Position numbers and translations under genes: made by a program
The notes under the pieces: generated by a model
Databases searched by the model: none
The model's input: the letters and a program-made list of their open reading frames with translations, nothing else
What the model was told of the DNA's origin: nothing
Part shown: positions 34,220 to 44,480 of the stretch, in pieces
Numbering within the stretch: position 1 is the first letter of the stretch
Layout of the letters: each line of letters starts with the position of its first letter
Assembly: GCA_964534315.1 (NCBI GenBank)
Contig: CAZHOV010000012.1
Span: 1 to 60,981 of the forward strand
Direction: 5' to 3'
Origin: CAZHOV01 sp964534315
GTDB lineage: Bacteria > Bacteroidota > Bacteroidia > Chitinophagales > Saprospiraceae
DNA length: 60,981 nt

Positions 34220-37200
34220 CTACCGCATCACCATCATCCGCTTCGTCTCTACAATACCCTGCTCATCCTGTAGTGTTACTACGTAAACACCCGGAGGCAG
34301 ATCCGATACATCCAGCCGCAGCGTGCCCTGCGCATCCTCCAATTCCACCGTCTTGATTAACGCACCACTTGTGTTTCTCACCAATAACTCGCCCCAGCTC
34401 CGCGCCTCATAGTCCACGTTTACCCAATCTCTGGAAGGGATGGGGGAAAGGTGGAGATGGTTATTTTTTATTTTTTTACCACCTGAAGATCTGTTCGATG
34501 ACTCATTAGGGGGTAGTAGTTGATAGTTGAAGGTTGGACTATTATATAATCTTTTGCAAAAATATCCGCAATTGTTTTCTAAAATAATAGTATATTCGTA
34601 GGAATAGTTATCGAGTATGTCTTCCCAAAAGGGCCAATTCATGACATCTTGTTCAAAATTTATTCCAACTTCTATATCAGGTAGTTGATTGTCAGTATTA
34701 TCCCAAGGCCATGATTCTACATAAGGAAGACAAGTTCCACTACCCTGTAGAGTACCTTCATATTCGATTTCTCCGGGAATTACATCTTCGCTATCCATTA
34801 AAGGGGCTGCAAAGGTTAGCTTCATTTCAATAGTAACATCGTATGAAGTTACCTCACAACCCGATGGGGTTATGTAAAAAGGAAGATTTAGAATATCGAA
34901 TTGATCGTAAATATCAAATACATCAGGTGGTAGTGGAATTTGATCGTCATCAACTCTAATTACATTTGGTAATGTGCAATCGTATGGTTCTATCGTATCA
35001 CAAACCTCCGGCTCCAACTTAACAGGCTTAGACTGCTGGGAGCATGCTCCTCCATCATCAAAGTCATAAGTACCCTCTAGCACATATATTCCGGGGCTTT
35101 GATCTTCCAGGCACAAATCCTGGACCAGGCCACTCCCGCTGGCTACCACTGTAGGTGGAGCGGAAGGATCATTCACATCCAAACTCAACCATTCCCACGA
35201 ATCATACCACCCATAGCCAAACAAGCAAATGCCCGGCTCTTCACAGAAATCTTCATAACAGACCTCATAACAACCGGAGAGGATTCTGTCTAAATTAAAG
35301 CTGGGTACGATAGCGTTGTCCAATGTCTGACAACCGTAACTATTGGTGATAATGGCATTGTAGGAGCCAGGCTGACTGGTGATCAAGCTGTTGCCTTCGG
35401 AAACAGGGACCAGGCTGCGGTACCATACCGCAGTCTCATCGGGTTCCAGCGCCACGCTGAGATCGACTTCGTAAGGCTCACACGAATTTAAGTCTTGAGC
35501 GATATCAAAGAGATCCGGACTTGGATTTACCGTCACTTCTATTTCCTCCATAGCGCAGACATCTCCGTCTTCTGTTATTTCAAGCGTGACCGTATACACC
35601 TCGGGCTGGTTGCCGGCCGGAGGATCGACCTCTACCTCATAGGTCCAAAAGTTACCGTTATTCGATGGATTTTGAGGATACGGAGGAGCTGGGGTAACAC
35701 TCCAATTGGCCGTGAAAAAAGGATTGTAACCGGTGGCGGAAAGGTCGATCTTCGTAGAAGCTGGATAGCAAAAGGCCTCATCGCCAATTAGTTCAACCTG
35801 ATAATTCCTCAGCCCTTCAATTGCTGCGACAGTAGTAGCCGCGCATCCATTCGGACTTTCGTAGGTCACCTCGTAAAAACCTTCCTGATCGACGACGATA
35901 GTCGAACCGTTTTCTCCGGTACTCCATTGAATGTTTGAAAAGGGACCGCCACTGGTTTCTTGCAGGGTCAGCCTGGCTCTGGTATCGCAAAAGGCACTTT
36001 CTACCACAACAGTTCCTACCGGAGCTGCCTGGGCATTAATAGTATTCTCAACAGTATTGATACAGCCAAAGTTATCTTCTACGGTAAGACTGACATTGTA
36101 ATTGCCGGCTTCTTCAAAAAGATGGACTTGAGTTTCCTGCCCGCTGGTGATATTGGGTTCAAACACCCATTCAAAGGCGACAAAATTGTTCGTATTGACG
36201 GTAGGAAGGAAGTTTAGCACCTGATCTTCGCAATTGGGTTGCGGCTCTGCCTCAAAATCAATAACTGGATCGTTCGGAATCTCTATGACTCTGCATGTTT
36301 CACAAGTATATCCCGTATTTAAGGTTACCCGGATGCAGACTTCCTGCTGGGTGCCTTTTAAAGCCCCGGGGACTGTAAAGGAAGCTTCCTCTCCGCTACC
36401 GATACTGCCTAATCCGGTGATACCCCAGGTTACATTGGTAATATCGATCTGGTTCATATTTTCATCGGCAGGAGCGTGCTCAGACAGGTCTTCGAGATTT
36501 AAGGTGAGGTCATCTCCCCCGCCGCATTCAAAGTAATGATTGAACTCAGCAACGACAGGAACGAATATTTGGACTCGGTCTTTAACAACACAACTTCGAC
36601 CATTTGGGCAATTTAGGTTTGCACCAAGTTCCAGGTTATAGAATCCCGCATTGGTAAGGGGAATAGTTGTCTGTATCAAATCATTTTCGGTTACGACGGG
36701 AATGTTCGTCGGTGGAGCCGCATTTTCTATAGACCAAGAGATATTTTCGAATAAGGAAAAATCAGGAGTAAGGGTTCCTGAAAAATCGAAAGTGCCACAT
36801 TGACCATTGGGAGAAAGGATCACTTCCTCAATAGTGGCATCTCCGGTAATATCGCAGGAACAGTCAGATACACCACAAGTTTCAAATTGGTAAGTCGTCT
36901 CATAGGTACAATTGGTGCCAACCTGATTGATCAGTATTCTATATTCTGCTATCTCATTTACCATTAAAATAGGATCATTCGTACCAACCGGAAACCAACT
37001 TCCATTGACATTCTGTTGCCAGGAATAATCATAATCATACAAGCTATTATCCCAGTCTTCTACCATCAGGAAGGATCCGGGAGGTAATTCTTGTTCACCC
37101 GCATCGTTGCAAATAATTCCCAACGGAGCTGAGATGAGCGGCTGCCGGTCAGGTAAAACATCCACAAAAGTATTTGCCATTACGATAGTTTGGCAACCGG

Positions 37201-39610
37201 CTACTCCAAGGGCCTCAACCCTTATGTAATGCCTGCCCGGTTCTGTGAAAATGAAGTCGATGGCAGGTGTAACCATGTTTTGTTCGACTCCGTCAATGGT
37301 CCAACGGTAGGTATCGGCCGGGTCATTCAGAACGGTAAAAGTGTATATTTCGTCTAAACAGCCGGTATTTGGGGCAGCCTCCAGGACAATAGGAGGCGGG
37401 GTAATGAGTTGAATGAATGTGAAGGTCGAAAAACCTGTATTACATTGTCCGGCATTTCCACTTGCCGACAGGGTTATATTTTCCGGACCTGCAGCAGACC
37501 ACTTGATCATCACTTCTCCCTCATTGGCTCCCGGAAGAATAACTCCCGCATCTTCAGGTGAGAGCGTCCAGGTGATATTTTCGGCTTCTGCTATATCCAG
37601 GGAATAGTCAGTGATTTCATCCGCACAAACCACTTCAGGACCGACAATCTCTACCTGAGGAGCCTGCGTTGTGTTGACTACATCGATCGAGTGGCCTTCA
37701 CTGCGACATATTGGAGCATCTGCATATTCGTAGTAGGCAGTTAGGGTACCCGCATTGAACCAGGTCACCTCTACGATGGTGCCGTAGTTTGTAGTGACGC
37801 CGCCCGGAAAAAAACCTCCGGTTACTTCCCAATAGGTGGTTATTCCATCGTCGGGGTCATCGACTGAATAGATGTAGTCTTCATTCAGACAGATCATGGT
37901 AGGTCCAAATATTTCCTGGGGAGGATCGATCTCATCGCGCACTTCCAGTAGATAGGAATCAGAACAACTAAAAGTGTTACCCTGCCCGTCAGTAATGGCC
38001 ACCGTAATGATGTAGTTTCCAGCCTCCGAAAGCGATCCGGAAGGTACCGCAACGCCGGATGCATCGCCTTGAAGAACAAAGTTATTGGTTCCGGATTCGT
38101 GCTCGAAGGTCCATGCTGTCGTATAGCCGGCGGGAAGTACCGGAACGACAGAGAAGTTAGTGGCGTCATTCAGACAAACCGTTCCCGGGCCGTCGATATT
38201 CAGGGTTAAGAAATCTGTTGTCATACAACCGGAGGCAGAACAGTCTGCCAGAAAATGATCGATTTGCAAACATACTTCAAAACTTTCGGGAGCGCTGTTG
38301 GCCGGAATGACAAAGACATTCGGGTTATTATTGACCTGATTGCCAAGATTGCTTGGTGTCGTAGTCCAGGTATAGGTGGCATTCGGAAAAAAGGGAGCAG
38401 AGTACGTGATCGGCTCATCGTCGCTTGCACAAATGTTTTGAGGCCCCGATATATCTATAGTTGTAGGGATTATGGGGATGGGTAGGACGGTCTCATTGTC
38501 TTCGCAATACCCACCTGTGCAGTTGGAGACCGTCAGCGTTATGTAGCCTAAGCCGCTGAAATCGGGAGGCAGGTTTTCCCAATTAACGGTAAAGGTATTC
38601 CCGTCAGCCATACCGGGTATTGGATTGGCGTCTCCATAATAGGCTCCCCATTGGAAGGTTCCGCAATCGGCATTGGTAGAATACGTGATGGTGCTCCCCT
38701 CGCAAATAATGGAAGGGCATTCAATCTGAGGTGCCAAAGCTTCCAGTACTTGAACATCCATAGAAAAAGGTTCTGAAAGACAACCTACGCTTAGCATGCT
38801 CTGCAAGGTTACGGTGTAGGTGCCCGGAGTATCAAAAAGGTAGATCAGGTCATAGTTGTCTGATGAATGAACTAAAGTCGCGCCCTCAAATATGGTCCAA
38901 TAAAAGGAATAAGGAGTAGATTCGACCCCCGGTGTTGGCGGATCAACAAGGTTGGCAAAATACAGTTCGGCCAAATTGCAAACTACGGCAGTTTGATCTT
39001 CCGGATAACCGATGAGATCGAAAGATGAGTCGGGGGCTTTCAACACGGTATATTGGACACAGTTGGTCGCTTCACAGCCATTATTGTCCGTTTCGGTCAG
39101 GCACAACGTATATTCTCCTTCGGTTGGCGGAGTATAAGGTAATTGAATTATATTTCCATCCCCGTCTGTCCACGTATAATTATTGTTATTGACTACGTTG
39201 ATTGCCTCTCCAAAGCAGAATCGTAAACTAACATCGTTATTCAGGGGTGGGGTTTCAAATTCAATGATTGCGGGTGGTTGCGGGAGTGGTTCCACTGTCA
39301 GAGAGCATTCTGAAATCAGCATCCCATTGGCATCGAGAATATCGAGAAAGAGGGTTCCGTTGCCGGGCATGTTCCACTGGACCTGAACAGATGCATTGTT
39401 GTCATCCTGGCTAAGAATGGATCCGTTTTGGGCGCTCCAGTTAAAAGTAGTTCCTCCTACAAAATTGTGCGTATAGGTTACGCTTACATTTGTGCAGGGC
39501 GATTGATCTCCTGTAATTATACAGGGTTGAGCAACAGAAGGGTTGGCGAAGGGCAATAGTAATAAAGCCCAGCACAACCCCCAAAGGTTGCGGGATAGAT
39601 AATTAAGCAT
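34220..39610 (-). CDS. giant secreted PKD/Ig-like repeat protein with T9SS type A sorting domain
   Basis: This 1796-residue protein starts at ATG 39610 (MLNYLSRNLWGLCWALLLLP). A longer in-frame start at 39697 would push the signal peptide inside and is rejected. Residues 1-28 are a signal peptide ending in SVAQ. Most of the rest is a chain of beta-sandwich modules of the PKD/Ig-like type, marked by repeats of the pattern G-YTV-L/V-G-C and by paired cysteines. Examples are PGTYTVTLQSMLSVGCLSEP, GNYNVSLTVEDNFGCINTVE and PGSYNAIITNSYGCQTLDNA. Residues about 1720-1796 form a T9SS sorting domain with LPPGVYVVTLQDEQG. It is likely displayed on the cell surface as an adhesin or filament. A TACC-N17-ACCAA site lies about 336 bases upstream, so it is probably co-regulated with the sigma factor divergent from it. 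Confidence 0.88.
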   Translation of the reverse strand: MLNYLSRNLWGLCWALLLLPFANPSVAQPCIITGDQSPCTNVSVTYTHNFVGGTTFNWSAQNGSILSQDDNNASVQVQWNMPGNGTLFLDILDANGMLISECSLTVEPLPQPPAIIEFETPPLNNDVSLRFCFGEAINVVNNNNYTWTDGDGNIIQLPYTPPTEGEYTLCLTETDNNGCEATNCVQYTVLKAPDSSFDLIGYPEDQTAVVCNLAELYFANLVDPPTPGVESTPYSFYWTIFEGATLVHSSDNYDLIYLFDTPGTYTVTLQSMLSVGCLSEPFSMDVQVLEALAPQIECPSIICEGSTITYSTNADCGTFQWGAYYGDANPIPGMADGNTFTVNWENLPPDFSGLGYITLTVSNCTGGYCEDNETVLPIPIIPTTIDISGPQNICASDDEPITYSAPFFPNATYTWTTTPSNLGNQVNNNPNVFVIPANSAPESFEVCLQIDHFLADCSASGCMTTDFLTLNIDGPGTVCLNDATNFSVVPVLPAGYTTAWTFEHESGTNNFVLQGDASGVAVPSGSLSEAGNYIITVAITDGQGNTFSCSDSYLLEVRDEIDPPQEIFGPTMICLNEDYIYSVDDPDDGITTYWEVTGGFFPGGVTTNYGTIVEVTWFNAGTLTAYYEYADAPICRSEGHSIDVVNTTQAPQVEIVGPEVVCADEITDYSLDIAEAENITWTLSPEDAGVILPGANEGEVMIKWSAAGPENITLSASGNAGQCNTGFSTFTFIQLITPPPIVLEAAPNTGCLDEIYTFTVLNDPADTYRWTIDGVEQNMVTPAIDFIFTEPGRHYIRVEALGVAGCQTIVMANTFVDVLPDRQPLISAPLGIICNDAGEQELPPGSFLMVEDWDNSLYDYDYSWQQNVNGSWFPVGTNDPILMVNEIAEYRILINQVGTNCTYETTYQFETCGVSDCSCDITGDATIEEVILSPNGQCGTFDFSGTLTPDFSLFENISWSIENAAPPTNIPVVTENDLIQTTIPLTNAGFYNLELGANLNCPNGRSCVVKDRVQIFVPVVAEFNHYFECGGGDDLTLNLEDLSEHAPADENMNQIDITNVTWGITGLGSIGSGEEASFTVPGALKGTQQEVCIRVTLNTGYTCETCRVIEIPNDPVIDFEAEPQPNCEDQVLNFLPTVNTNNFVAFEWVFEPNITSGQETQVHLFEEAGNYNVSLTVEDNFGCINTVENTINAQAAPVGTVVVESAFCDTRARLTLQETSGGPFSNIQWSTGENGSTIVVDQEGFYEVTYESPNGCAATTVAAIEGLRNYQVELIGDEAFCYPASTKIDLSATGYNPFFTANWSVTPAPPYPQNPSNNGNFWTYEVEVDPPAGNQPEVYTVTLEITEDGDVCAMEEIEVTVNPSPDLFDIAQDLNSCEPYEVDLSVALEPDETAVWYRSLVPVSEGNSLITSQPGSYNAIITNSYGCQTLDNAIVPSFNLDRILSGCYEVCYEDFCEEPGICLFGYGWYDSWEWLSLDVNDPSAPPTVVASGSGLVQDLCLEDQSPGIYVLEGTYDFDDGGACSQQSKPVKLEPEVCDTIEPYDCTLPNVIRVDDDQIPLPPDVFDIYDQFDILNLPFYITPSGCEVTSYDVTIEMKLTFAAPLMDSEDVIPGEIEYEGTLQGSGTCLPYVESWPWDNTDNQLPDIEVGINFEQDVMNWPFWEDILDNYSYEYTIILENNCGYFCKRLYNSPTFNYQLLPPNESSNRSSGGKKIKNNHLHLSPIPSRDWVNVDYEARSWGELLVRNTSGALIKTVELEDAQGTLRLDVSDLPPGVYVVTLQDEQGIVETKRMMVMR

Positions 39611-39680
39611 GGTTAATTTGATTTTAAATGAAAAAATGAATTTTAAACAGGCAGGAAAGTGTAAACAAGAAGGGAAAAAG

Positions 39681-39726
39681 GGGTTGCCCGGAGGCAACCC
39701 AAAAATATTCTTGCTTTAACAAGAAT
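39681..39726. other. two hairpins in the leader of the giant-protein gene
   Basis: GGGTTGCC (39681-39688) pairs with GGCAACCC (39693-39700) around CGGA, and ATTCTTG (39707-39713) pairs with CAAGAAT (39720-39726). Both lie in the 336-base untranslated leader read on the minus strand. A third pair, GAGGCTG (39864-39870) with CAGCCTC (39889-39895), lies further up. They could affect translation or mRNA stability. Confidence 0.5.
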
Positions 39727-39945
39727 CTTTCCTACTAATCGTCTTTTTATCTACTACATATTTGTTGATTTTGAACAAAGAAGTACTAAGCCATACTGCT
39801 TTCACGCAGTAAAGCCAAAACTGAGTATCTTGGCGATTAGTAAGAAAGGAGGTTCACGAAAGTGAGGCTGACTACTCCAATCATGAGACAGCCTCTTTCC
39901 ATGAGCTTTATATTTACCCCGATAGGAAAGTAAATTTATTTTCTA

Positions 39946-39971
39946 TTGGTTCTCTATTCCTAAAAAAGGTA
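39946..39971 (-). promoter_or_regulatory. putative ECF promoter, TACC-N17-ACCAA, for the giant secreted protein
   Basis: On the minus strand, AGGTTACCTT places TACC at 39971-39968, and ACCAA lies at 39950-39946, with 17 bases between. It shares GGTTACCTT and AAC-AA with the sites at 40025-40050 and 44360-44385. It points toward the gene at 39610 and away from the sigma gene. Confidence 0.65.
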
Positions 39972-40024
39972 ACCTCCTAACAGGAATTTTTTTTAAAGTT
40001 TTCAAAAACTTCCTTCAGATGGGT

Positions 40025-40050
40025 TACCTTAATCGAAAATTTGTAACTAA
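40025..40050 (+). promoter_or_regulatory. putative autoregulatory ECF promoter, TACC-N17-ACTAA, locus 2 sigma gene
   Basis: GGGTTACCTT (40021-40030) and AACTAA (40045-40050) are spaced exactly as in the CHAT-gene site (14 bases between the longer words, 17 between TACC and ACTAA). The ATG is 12 bases after ACTAA, giving an almost leaderless message. Confidence 0.72.
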
Positions 40051-40061
40051 ATATTAACTAG

Positions 40062-40649
40062 ATGGAGCTTCCTAACGACCATACGCTGCTGCAATGGGTT
40101 CGTAGTGATGATGAAGGACAACGCGACCGCTTTTTCAGACTGGCCTACACCCACTACTACGAATCTATTGAAATGATGGTCTTGAAGAATAACGGAACGA
40201 AAAGCGAAGCAAAAGATTTGTTCCAGGACGGCCTGATCGTTCTCTATCAGCATATTTTGAAAAAAAACTTCCACGGCAATAGCAGTATCAAAACCTACTT
40301 CTACGCTATTTGCCGCAAGTTATGGTTGAAAAAACTAAAGAAAGACCTCCCAACTACCGAAATTGATGCAGGCGTTCGCGAGATAAAAGTTGATCCCGAA
40401 CCTGAAAAAGTCCTGATCGGTAATGAACGTACCCAACTCATAGAACAACTGCTGGACCAATTGGGATCGGACTGCTATAAGCTCCTGAAACTCTTTTATT
40501 ACGAACATTATTCTATGCGGAAAATTAAACAATATTTTGGCCTGGCAAATGAGCAGGTCGCTAAAAATAAAAAAGCTAAATGTATGCGGAAACTCAGAGA
40601 AAAATTATCTCAACACCCCAACTATCTTAAGTTGCTAAAAGGAGACTAG
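40062..40649 (+). CDS. ECF-type RNA polymerase sigma factor (locus 2)
   Basis: This 195-residue protein shares the plan of the sigma factor at 2500. Region 2 (about 20-95) includes AKDLFQDGLIVLYQHIL and the promoter-melting block KTYFYAICRKLWLKKLKK. A short linker follows. Region 4 (about 125-190) has DCYKLLKLFYYEHYSMRKIK, with a helix-turn-helix around QYFGLANEQVAKNKKAKC. It lies 2 bases before the TM/TPR partner gene, so both should be cotranslated. Its upstream site matches those of the divergent giant secreted protein and the CHAT gene, which suggests these are its targets. Confidence 0.88.
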   Translation: MELPNDHTLLQWVRSDDEGQRDRFFRLAYTHYYESIEMMVLKNNGTKSEAKDLFQDGLIVLYQHILKKNFHGNSSIKTYFYAICRKLWLKKLKKDLPTTEIDAGVREIKVDPEPEKVLIGNERTQLIEQLLDQLGSDCYKLLKLFYYEHYSMRKIKQYFGLANEQVAKNKKAKCMRKLREKLSQHPNYLKLLKGD

Positions 40650-40651
40650 TT

Positions 40652-41413
40652 ATGGAAAAGTACCTACAAAAATTCGAAGATTATCTTAGGGGCAATTTAA
40701 AGGAACAAGAACAACGGCAATTTGAAAAATCATTGGAAGAAGATCCTGAAATGAAACGGGAGTTTGAGATCTTCCAGGACATCACCGGCGGCATCAAACA
40801 AAAAGCCAACAAAGAATTGGGCGCCCATCTCGATACCATTTACCGGGAGGTCAGAGGTAAGCCCACTCCATCTTCTTTTTGGTCTAAATGGTGGTGGCTC
40901 ATCGCTATTGCCGTTGTTTTACTCATTACTGTCCTGATTTTCTTCTTGAGAAATAGAAGCCAACCTGATCTGTATGCTCAGTACTTCATCCCTTTTTCTA
41001 CCGAATTAAGTACCAGGGGCTCGGCTTCAACCTCTCCCGAAGTCATCCAGCTCCAACTGGATGCCCAAAAGGCATTAGAATCCGGAGCCTATGACCAATT
41101 CCTGAGCCTGATCAAACAGCATCCTTCCGTTTTTGATCCCTCCAATCAACCCCAGCTTCACCTCTCCATCGGCATCGCCCAACTGGAACAAGGCCAATTT
41201 GAAGAAGCCCTCCGGTCTTTTTCAGCGCTGGAAAATCACTCCATTTTGCAGCACCAGGCCATTTACTACAAAGCACTTGTTTACCTGAAAGTGGAGCAGA
41301 CGGCATCGGCCCTCCAGGTACTCAAAGCCCATCAATGGAACGATGGCCTGATCGGGAAAAAGGCTAAAGCGTTGATAAATGCGATAGAGAAACTGGGGAA
41401 TGCAAAGGAATGA
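40652..41413 (+). CDS. membrane-anchored anti-sigma-like protein with TPR-like periplasmic region (locus 2)
   Basis: This 253-residue protein begins with the YLQKFEDYLRGNLKEQEQRQ pattern shared with the locus 1 partner (3111). It crosses the membrane once at about 79-99 (WWWLIAIAVVLLITVLIFFL) and carries helical repeats in the periplasm: QLHLSIGIAQLEQGQFEEAL, then AIYYKALVYLKVEQTASALQ. It directly follows its sigma gene. The N-terminal domain is the likely sigma-binding part, and the TPR-like part a docking surface for a periplasmic partner such as the CHAT protein. Both roles are inferred from layout. Confidence 0.75.
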   Translation: MEKYLQKFEDYLRGNLKEQEQRQFEKSLEEDPEMKREFEIFQDITGGIKQKANKELGAHLDTIYREVRGKPTPSSFWSKWWWLIAIAVVLLITVLIFFLRNRSQPDLYAQYFIPFSTELSTRGSASTSPEVIQLQLDAQKALESGAYDQFLSLIKQHPSVFDPSNQPQLHLSIGIAQLEQGQFEEALRSFSALENHSILQHQAIYYKALVYLKVEQTASALQVLKAHQWNDGLIGKKAKALINAIEKLGNAKE

Positions 41414-41567
41414 AAAGAAAGAATGAATCGGGGAATGAGACTGGGAAACGGTTGTCTTTCTCCTTAGCGTTTTTTGGGCCTATGCGAAAATATTTTTGCA
41501 GGCTTCCTGATACCATCCTGGTTAGTCAGCTCTGTTAAGGCGGTCACTATCGGACGATGTGAAGACA

Positions 41568-44296
41568 TTATTTTTTTCTTGTGTTTAGGAAGAATATAAC
41601 ACCACCTGTGACAAGAACAAGCACAATGAATATAGGCCAGGGAAATTGAGTTTTGGAAAGCTTAAGCGGTGCCGGATCTCCGATGGCAATAAAAGGCGCC
41701 CAGAAATATGGGTGTTGATGAGAGGGCGGTTGTTGTTTGATAAAATCGAGCTGTGCTTTTCGGAGAGCTTGAGGCTTNNNNNNNNNNGAGGCTTAGGCAT
41801 TTCTTTCTTAAGGTTTTGGTAAAAACCAGCCATAATCCGGGCGGATGAAGCATCGGAAACATTCCATAAGCTGACGATCAGGCTGGGGCATCCCGCCAGG
41901 GCAAAACTTCGGGCCAGACTCATGGGGCCTTCACCGTCCATAATCTTTCCCGTTCCTGTTTCGCAGGCGCTAAGCACCGTCATACTCGCCTGTAGATCTA
42001 GTTGTGCAATTTCATTGGAGAAGAGGTAGTCTTTGCCGTGAAAGAAAATGCGGTGAGATTGAAAATTTTCTTCTTCAGAGCAGGCATGGGTGGCCAGATG
42101 AAGAATATCGTATTGCCCGGCATGATCTAAAAAAGCAGCTTTTGAGGCCTGTTGATCGAAAAAATATTTTCCTTTAATAAGTTCCCGGATGCGCTCTAAT
42201 TCCCTGGAGTTGAACTGCAGCGGCGATAAGGAGGCGGCATCGCAATCTCTGTTGGATAAGGGAGCCGACGAAGGAACGCCAAAATCAGGAGCAAAGCCGG
42301 CCAGCAAATTTTGCTTTTTTTCCGCCCGATCCGATGCCGCATTCGCAAAATACGTGGTGGCGGAATAACCAAAGTGAATAAGGTGATCTGCAAGGAGATA
42401 CTCCAAGGCATTTACGGAATAGTCAGGAACAGAAGTGGTGGATGGTTCTGAAATTAAAACGTGGAAGGGCATTAAATATAACTGACCATCCGGAATGATA
42501 ATCAAAGAAGCTATTGAACTCGGAATAGAAGCGCGAACGGGAGCAATGAGCGCTTTATATACCGCATGACCAGAATCTACAAATCTCGAAAAGGCGCTGT
42601 CCGCACCAATTAAAAATTGGGCGTTGCGAACTTCCTGACAAAATACACTTATATGTTTTTGTAACTCCGGATGATTGGGAATTTTGACCATCTGAATTCC
42701 CTGTTTTTCGATAGCCAGGAGGAAATAGAAATCCTTGCCCGTATAGTATTCCAATAAGCACTGGTCGGGTTGTAATTGTTGTTGCAACTCTTGGAGAGGA
42801 ATGAAGGCGATATCATTTTTAATTTTTCGGTATTCGGGAAATTGTTCTTCTATGGTTTCCAACAAGCTTCGGTATTGTTCTTTTAAATTGAATAGTTGTG
42901 ATTTTGCCTTTGCTAATGAACCATCCGCTTGCTGACCTTCTTTTTGTTCGATTTTGATTATGCGGGTTTCTTGGTGGTTTATTTTGAGTTCTACTTGCTG
43001 TAATTGGTTCAGCAGGTTTTTTCCCAACGAATCTGCTTCTATTTTCAGATAGAAATTGGCATTTCTGTAAGAGGCATATTCCAATAACCCCAACCCTTTA
43101 TTTTTTTCAAAAAATTGGTGAGCAGTCGATAAGGCAGCCTCATCTTTTGACTGTTGCCACTTTTCATGACAGGCGTTAATGGCCAGGTTGTAAAGTTCCC
43201 GATTGATGGTGGATAAGATGAATTTAGATTCTTGATTTAAAAAACTACTTCTTAACTTTTGGGAGACCTCATCCGCTAATTGGAAGGCCGAAAGAGCTGC
43301 ATTCAGATGATCCAACGACTGCTGTTTTTGATAGATGCTAAACAGTGTTTTTCCTTTAAGCAGTAAAGACCTCAATACCCATAAGTTGGAAGGTAGAGAA
43401 GTTAGGGGAGGATTTTCGAAATTATTCTGGTAAGAAAAAGCGGGAAAAAAGCAGGTGATGGCTTGTTGGAAACATAGGAGGCTCTTGTCGAATTTTTCCA
43501 TTTCGGTAAAAGAAACCTGTAACCTATATTCTAGGTCTTCTAGTAAGTTACACTCAGTAGTGTCAATTCCAAAAAGTGGAGTGGTAGCTCCTGGTGTCAG
43601 ATAGCCAATAGGTTGGTCCAGAACAGAGCATACAAATTCTTCCTCCGTACCTTTTACCTGATAGATATCTCCAAGAATATAGCCTCCTCCAAAGTAAGGG
43701 CTTTCGATGCAATCAAGTAATTTTACTCCAAATTCATTGGATAAACAAGTAATTCCCTGAATATTACTACCCCCTGATTTTACAATGACCAAATCGTATT
43801 CGCTGTGGTCAATCTTTAGTTGATAGTCTTCCACTTCACCCACAATAGGCGTGCCGGCATCCGGACATGGATCATTGATTGGCGTGTCACTCATGATGAC
43901 GCGGAGTTTCGCGTCTCCGATCACCGATCCACTCGGAATAGATATCGGTCCCGAAACATAAAACCCGTTCGTATTACCAGACACCAACTCCTCGTCTGGG
44001 TCATCAAAGTCGTTATCAATATTGAGGTCGGCGTATATGGCATAATAGAAAGGAACAGTTTGAGGAATAAGGTTAAAACTGATGCTGTAAGTATATACGG
44101 TATCTATTGTCAAGGTAGCAGTCTCGGGATTATCTGAATACAGATCATTTCCAGATGAGTTGTTTACACTTTCCAACGTGAAATTCGTAATGTAACTCGC
44201 CCCGGGATCTACTGCCGGGATACACTGGGTTTGAGCAGATAAAATACCTGAAAAAAGCATTGCAGTAAAAAAAACGGGTAGAAAGGAAAATTTCAT
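41568..44296 (-). CDS. secreted GEVED-CHAT protease-like protein with C-terminal TM helix, interrupted by an assembly gap
   Basis: The product should be 903 residues. Residues 1-21 are a signal peptide ending in LSAQ. About 25-160 form a GEVED domain ending in GEVEDYQLKI. About 240-480 are helical, TPR-like. About 500-865 form a CHAT (caspase-like) domain with His near 737 (DILHLATHACSEE) and Cys near 778 (VLSACETGTG). A final TM helix (FPWPIFIVLVLVTGGVIFFL) and an NTRKK tail end it. The CHAT domain is therefore predicted to be periplasmic and tethered to the inner membrane. The 10 N at 41778-41787 break the frame. Joining the two copies of GAGGCTT that flank the N restores one continuous frame ending at a TAA at 41568-41570 (MPKPQALRKAQLDF across the join). 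The promoter-like site at 44360-44385 links it to the sigma factor at 40062. CHAT proteins are cysteine peptidases of clan CD in known cases; the target here is unknown. Confidence 0.82.
41778..41787. other. assembly gap of 10 N, probably a missed 7-bp contig overlap
   Basis: GAGGCTT stands on both sides (41771-41777 and 41788-41794). If the two are the same seven bases, removing the N and one copy gives an in-frame CHAT gene. The gap then represents no missing DNA. Confidence 0.8.
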
Positions 44297-44359
44297 AATT
44301 CAATTTTTTGTTAGTAGGAAGTAATTGTTCCCGTACTTATTTTTTAGTACGGTTGTAAA

Positions 44360-44385
44360 TTAGTTCTCAATTTTTAGAAAAGGTA
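44360..44385 (-). promoter_or_regulatory. putative ECF promoter, TACC-N17-ACTAA, for the CHAT gene
   Basis: The minus strand reads GGGTTACCTT (44389-44380) and AACTAA (44365-44360) with 14 bases between, the same as the sigma-gene site at 40021-40050. The nearby bases CAGA and AAAATT also match. The ATG is 63 bases on. Confidence 0.72.
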
Positions 44386-44480
44386 ACCCTCTGATACATT
44401 TTTATATCAATTTTTTCACCTTACTACCTAACTGTCAAACTGTTTAATTCAGTGGTTTAGTTGTTGAGAAAAGCAATATT

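Noticed and set aside
41662..41862. 66-residue frame across the N gap
   Set aside because: It is a wrong-frame reading of the CHAT gene caused by the N run; a third frame gives the family-like C-terminus.
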